From: Methanobacteriaceae archaeon
Lineage (GTDB): Archaea; Methanobacteriota; Methanobacteria; Methanobacteriales; Methanobacteriaceae
Reading direction: 5' to 3'
Assembly: GCA_011620845.1 (NCBI GenBank)
Contig: WOYJ01000044.1
Span: forward strand, 1-8,147
Length of the DNA stretch: 8,147 nucleotides
This document shows, piece by piece, positions 5,335 to 8,147 of this stretch. The stretch's first letter is position 1. Each line of letters opens with the position of its first letter. The position numbers were made by a program, and so were the translations under genes. The notes beneath the pieces are model-generated. The model made no database searches and was not told the DNA's origin. It saw only the letters and a list, made by a program, of their open reading frames with translations.

Positions 5335-6483
5335 ATCAGCCAGCTGCTCTAAATTACTCACCTCAAAGGCTTCTGCACCGGCATCTTCATAGTAGGAGAC
5401 ACAACTGTCGGCTGCATTCCACTTTATTTTTGGTTCCGGGTTTAAAATCAGCACTCTTTTTGCCTTCCGGGACATGGCAGAAATGAAATCTGCACTCAGA
5501 GGTTCTCTTTCATATTTGGGTCCTGCCCAGTCACGGCAGTCACTTAAAATCAGGACGTAAGATCTATGGTTTATGTTTGCCTGGTTCAGGAAGCTCTGGA
5601 AGGCAGTGTACATGTTTGATTTTCCCTGGACCATGGAATTCTTCTTCCGGATGTCTAAAACCTTGATGAAAGCATCCACGATGTTGAGTTCCTGTAGTGC
5701 TGTGGATATCTCCGCTGTTTTATTGTCGAATTCAAAGGCCCGGGCCCGGTTGAAGCTGTTCTGGGCGGCGTAGATCATGCAGAAGAACCAGATGCTGATC
5801 CAGTCACAGGACACACTCACATCACTCAGGAAAAAGTGGTTCTGCTTTTTTATCTTTGGTTTACTTTTAACCAGTTCCAGGAGACTCCCGCCGTGTTTCA
5901 TATTCTTCCTTATGGTCCTTCTGATATCTGGTTTCTGTTTCTTTGACTGTTTATACCTTCGCGCCCTTCTGGTGGCGATTTTCCGGCCGAGCTTCTGGCA
6001 TAAATCGATCAATTCAGGTTGCAGAGCATTTAAGGTGTGGATGTTGCTCGTGATGAGTTCTGCGTTACCTTCATGGTCTGCATCGTCGTTGGCATCGTTC
6101 AACGTGTTTTTTATGTAATCCAGCTTGTACTGGAAGTTGTCGTTGTAATTAAATGAAGCTTTGTTCTGTTTAGTGACGGAGATGTTCAATTTTCTTATGA
6201 ATTTATCCTTATCTTCCAAGTTAGAGGCAGGTTTATCTGCCATTTTTCCCTTATTTTCAAAGAATACGTCATAGCATTCATTGAACTTTTTTCTCTGCCT
6301 CTGGTCTTTAAGGTAGATACAGGCCAGGGTTTCCCTTAAATCAACACCCTGTCCCTTAACCAGGGAAACTGCATCACAGGCGGTTTGTGTACTGCGTATG
6401 CTTGCCGGGATTCCATTCTCCCTTAACACTCCGGAGAATCTGACTATTTCATCCATTAAGACACCAAAAAAGCCAACTTTCAT
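5317..6483 (-). CDS. CoxE-type VWA domain protein
   Basis: The 388-residue protein has the layout of CoxE-like VWA proteins. An N-terminal helical part contains MDEIVRFSGVLRENGIPAS (residues 10-28) and LACIYLKDQRQRKKFNECYDVFF. Next come a charged, probably flexible region (80-140) and a very basic stretch (166-196) with the family segment DIRRTIRKNMKHGGSLLEL (186-204). A C-terminal VWA domain follows. Its metal-ion-dependent adhesion site reads DVSVS (D221, S223, S225), with probable further ligands T293 and D315 (ILSDCRDW). The usual glycine of DxSGS is Val224. CoxE-type proteins work with a MoxR/CoxD AAA+ ATPase on metalloenzyme maturation; that ATPase is encoded 31 bases upstream. The start could be ATG 6483 or Met10 at 6456, which has GGTGTC before it and fits the usual family N-terminus. 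The client enzyme is not visible here. Confidence 0.85.
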   Translation of the reverse strand: MKVGFFGVLMDEIVRFSGVLRENGIPASIRSTQTACDAVSLVKGQGVDLRETLACIYLKDQRQRKKFNECYDVFFENKGKMADKPASNLEDKDKFIRKLNISVTKQNKASFNYNDNFQYKLDYIKNTLNDANDDADHEGNAELITSNIHTLNALQPELIDLCQKLGRKIATRRARRYKQSKKQKPDIRRTIRKNMKHGGSLLELVKSKPKIKKQNHFFLSDVSVSCDWISIWFFCMIYAAQNSFNRARAFEFDNKTAEISTALQELNIVDAFIKVLDIRKKNSMVQGKSNMYTAFQSFLNQANINHRSYVLILSDCRDWAGPKYEREPLSADFISAMSRKAKRVLILNPEPKIKWNAADSCVSYYEDAGAEAFEVSNLEQLADLISEI

Positions 6484-6514
6484 CCATTATCCACATTTTA
6501 ATAAAATTAATGTA

Positions 6515-7369
6515 TTAATCGAGTTTAATATTCTTTAAGACCTTGTTTTTATCCTCTTCATTTTTTACCACCACGTTTATGGTCTTTCTTAAGGACTCTT
6601 CATCTAAGTTGTTTTGGCCGAATATCATCAGGCTTCTCACCCAATCCACACTGGCCCGAATGGAAGGTGTTTTAATTAAATTGAGCTTCCTGATTTTCTG
6701 TATAACCTTCACCACGTTTTCTATCAGTGATAGAGAAGCTTCTGGGGAGTGTGATTTAACTATCGCCACTTCCCTTTCAAAGGTGGGGTAGTCGATGTAA
6801 AGATACAGACAACGGTCTTTGGTCTCGTCTAGAAGCTGTCTCTGGGAGTTTGAGGTCATGATGACCAGTAGATCATTTTTAAGATCGAACGTTCCAAGGT
6901 CGTTAACTGTTATCTGCTTCTCCCCGAGGGCTTGTAAAAGGAAACTCTCTATTTCCTCATCAGCTTTATCTATTTCATCGATTAAAATCACTGCATCCCT
7001 TTCATTTATAAAAGAAGATAACAGGGGTCTTTTTATGAAAAATTCCTCCAGAAATACATCATCTGCCTCTGTTTCCTTCTTCTTGGACATCTCCAGGCTC
7101 AGAAGCTGTTTCTGGTAGTTCCATTCACCTACGATCTGCTCGAAGGTGATACCCTCATAGCACTGGATCCTGAAAAAATCACGGTTAAATGCCTGGGAAA
7201 TAGCTTTAGATAACTCAGTCTTCCCGGTTCCTGGGGGGCCTTCGATTAATATCGGTTTTTTCAATGATAAAGCTAGGAAAGTCACGGTAACGATATTTTC
7301 TTCTGGAATGTAATTGTTTTTGGTTAAAACGTCTTCCATATAACTCGTATTTAAAGTGTTTTTGGACAT
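6515..7369 (-). CDS. MoxR/CoxD-type AAA+ ATPase
   Basis: This 284-residue AAA+ protein has Walker A GPPGTGKT (residues 44-51), the MoxR-type IQCYEGITFEQIVGEWNYQKQ segment (68-88), Walker B ILIDEID (128-134) and sensor 1 in MTSN (N174). An arginine-finger region DRCLYLYIDYP (185-195) and a sensor-2-like PSIRASVDW (235-243) complete it. All catalytic residues are present, so it should form an active hexameric ATPase. The IDYP and PSI..VDW segments place it near the CoxD/NorQ branch, whose members remodel metalloenzymes together with a VWA partner. That partner is encoded 31 bases downstream. The start is ATG at 7369, with GGTGA at 7374-7378 as ribosome site. The 51-base gap to the upstream DUF2284 gene contains a TATA-like box, so it may have its own promoter as well as read-through. 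Confidence 0.92.
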   Translation of the reverse strand: MSKNTLNTSYMEDVLTKNNYIPEENIVTVTFLALSLKKPILIEGPPGTGKTELSKAISQAFNRDFFRIQCYEGITFEQIVGEWNYQKQLLSLEMSKKKETEADDVFLEEFFIKRPLLSSFINERDAVILIDEIDKADEEIESFLLQALGEKQITVNDLGTFDLKNDLLVIMTSNSQRQLLDETKDRCLYLYIDYPTFEREVAIVKSHSPEASLSLIENVVKVIQKIRKLNLIKTPSIRASVDWVRSLMIFGQNNLDEESLRKTINVVVKNEEDKNKVLKNIKLD

Positions 7370-7399
7370 TGAGTCACCAATCTTTTTTTATTCAAGTAG

Positions 7400-7409
7400 A
7401 TATATTGAC
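7400..7409 (-). promoter_or_regulatory. Candidate promoter between the DUF2284 and MoxR genes
   Basis: The - strand reads about CTATATATC-like sequence: GTCAATATATCTAC spans roughly 7397-7410. A start about 25 bases downstream would fall near 7380, giving a leader of about 10 bases that contains the GGTGA ribosome site. This would let the MoxR-VWA pair be expressed separately from the DUF2284 gene. Confidence 0.3.
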
Positions 7410-7420
7410 CCTCTGTTAAA

Positions 7421-8065
7421 TCAATCTATCAGCAATATAGCCATCATTGTTATTTGGGAGGGATCATCTTCGCCTTTAAACTGCAACTGTATCCCTGCAT
7501 TTTCTGCTGTTTTTGAGAGGTTTATACCCATAGCCTCGGATGCAAAACGTGACATCACAGGATTCAGACATACACCTTCTTCCACGTTACATTCCTCACA
7601 GAGCATGCATCTCCCACCAAAAAACACGGTAGCTAATGGATATCCCTGTTTAAATGCTGCCCTTTCAACCTCTAAGAGAACCATCAACATGGATTTGTAA
7701 ATCTCGGAGAAATCAGACCATGTAGCGGACGCAGCCGTATCAGGGTCCTTATATCTATCCCATAACCTATCCTCTCCACCATTTTTAGGTTTGTACTTCT
7801 CATGCAATATCTCAGAAATCTCCGGTGGTTTAATCCTGATAACCATGGCCACACTGTAGTCATTTAAAATCTTACGGAAACTATCCACACTGGGTGTGTA
7901 GGGAGGGCATCTCAAATTCTTCCCATAGGTGGGGCAGCCAATCATACACCGGAGGCGGACCCTGTCTTCAACCACTATCTGGTCTGCAGGGATGATTTTA
8001 GCTTCATCACATCCCAGTTCCAGGGCTGCTTTTTCTAAAGCCTCATACTCATTAGTTTTTTTCAA
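7421..8065 (-). CDS. DUF2284 family predicted metal-binding protein
   Basis: With the preferred start the protein has 214 residues. Eight cysteines lie in two groups. The N-terminal group is C19, then CMIGC (C40, C44) and C53 within LRCPPYTP. The C-terminal group is CMLCEEC (C153, C156, C159) and C166 within GVCLNP. Both groups are typical of DUF2284 and resemble iron-sulfur cluster ligands, the second like a ferredoxin site. Enzymatic role is unknown; an Fe-S or metal-binding function is inferred. The frame can be extended to GTG at 8080, but GGAGG at 8074-8078 sits eight bases before the TTG at 8065 and overlaps the GTG region, so TTG is the better start. The gene precedes the MoxR and VWA genes on the same strand by 51 bases. 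A link through metal cofactor maturation is possible but unproven. Confidence 0.85.
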   Translation of the reverse strand: MKKTNEYEALEKAALELGCDEAKIIPADQIVVEDRVRLRCMIGCPTYGKNLRCPPYTPSVDSFRKILNDYSVAMVIRIKPPEISEILHEKYKPKNGGEDRLWDRYKDPDTAASATWSDFSEIYKSMLMVLLEVERAAFKQGYPLATVFFGGRCMLCEECNVEEGVCLNPVMSRFASEAMGINLSKTAENAGIQLQFKGEDDPSQITMMAILLID

Positions 8066-8073
8066 TGTTAATG

Positions 8074-8078
8074 CCTCC
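8074..8078 (-). promoter_or_regulatory. Shine-Dalgarno site deciding the DUF2284 start
   Basis: GGAGG on the - strand lies eight bases before TTG at 8065. The alternative GTG at 8080 has only a weak GGTAAT before it and would place this strong site inside the coding region. Confidence 0.65.
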
Positions 8079-8093
8079 ACTTTATTACCATCA

Positions 8094-8105
8094 ATTTATT
8101 ATAAA
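8094..8105 (-). promoter_or_regulatory. Candidate promoter (TATA box) of the DUF2284 gene
   Basis: The - strand reads TTTATAATAAAT, preceded by a T run. Transcription would begin near 8075-8080, leaving a very short leader. That also argues against the GTG start at 8080, which would be at or before the first transcribed base. Confidence 0.45.
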
Positions 8106-8119
8106 AAATTCGAGTAGGA

Positions 8120-8132
8120 TGATCATTGATCA
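8120..8132. repeat. TGATCA palindrome pair upstream of the DUF2284 promoter
   Basis: Two copies of TGATCA are separated by one base, forming a 13-base palindrome. It lies about 15 bases upstream of the TATA candidate at 8094-8105, where an activator or repressor could act. TGATCA alone is common by chance in AT-rich DNA, so this is suggestive only. Confidence 0.35.
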
Positions 8133-8147
8133 ACCTTTAATATTTAT

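Noticed and set aside
5573..7118. Several + strand frames opposite the VWA and MoxR genes
   Set aside because: They are antisense to genes with complete VWA and AAA+ motifs and show no family features.
7356..8117. + strand frames opposite the DUF2284 gene
   Set aside because: They are shadows; the - strand has the conserved cysteine motifs.

Overview
The window reads as chromosomal DNA of a methanogenic archaeon, most likely a Methanobacterium-type member of the Methanobacteriales. Support comes from a compact 68-residue archaeal histone, the coenzyme F420 gene cofH, a UPF0305/DUF2115 protein known from methanogens, TATA-like promoter boxes, oligo-T terminators and Shine-Dalgarno sites matching AGGAGGTGAT. 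The genus is inferred from recalled families, not from a database search.

Left part (1-1500, + strand): a three-gene run encodes a GerW/YtfJ-type protein, a membrane-anchored DUF2953 (YtfI-like) protein and a 121-residue protein of unknown function. The first two form the same pair as ytfJ-ytfI of endospore formers, although this organism is not expected to sporulate. A histone gene follows on the - strand, divergent from cofH (radical SAM FO synthase subunit) and a UPF0305 protein with a cysteine cluster. The histone/cofH intergenic region holds a TGTAAC repeat and an inverted repeat that look like an operator.

Middle part (3576-5334): an AT-rich stretch of accessory genes. It holds a stand-alone endonuclease/exonuclease/phosphatase-fold protein on the - strand, a hicB-hicA toxin-antitoxin pair on the + strand, and a small acidic coiled-coil gene that appears broken by two frameshifts.

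Right part (5317-8147, - strand): three genes read right to left encode a DUF2284 cysteine-rich protein, a MoxR/CoxD-type AAA+ ATPase and a CoxE-type VWA protein. MoxR-VWA pairs in characterised systems (CoxDE, NorQD) remodel metalloenzymes or help insert their metals. The client here is unknown, and the cysteine-rich neighbour is a possible partner.

No rRNA, tRNA, CRISPR array, transposase or integrase was seen. No stretch above 300 bases lacks a gene. The strongest leads are the MoxR/CoxE/DUF2284 cluster, the twice-frameshifted small gene and the cofH upstream repeats.
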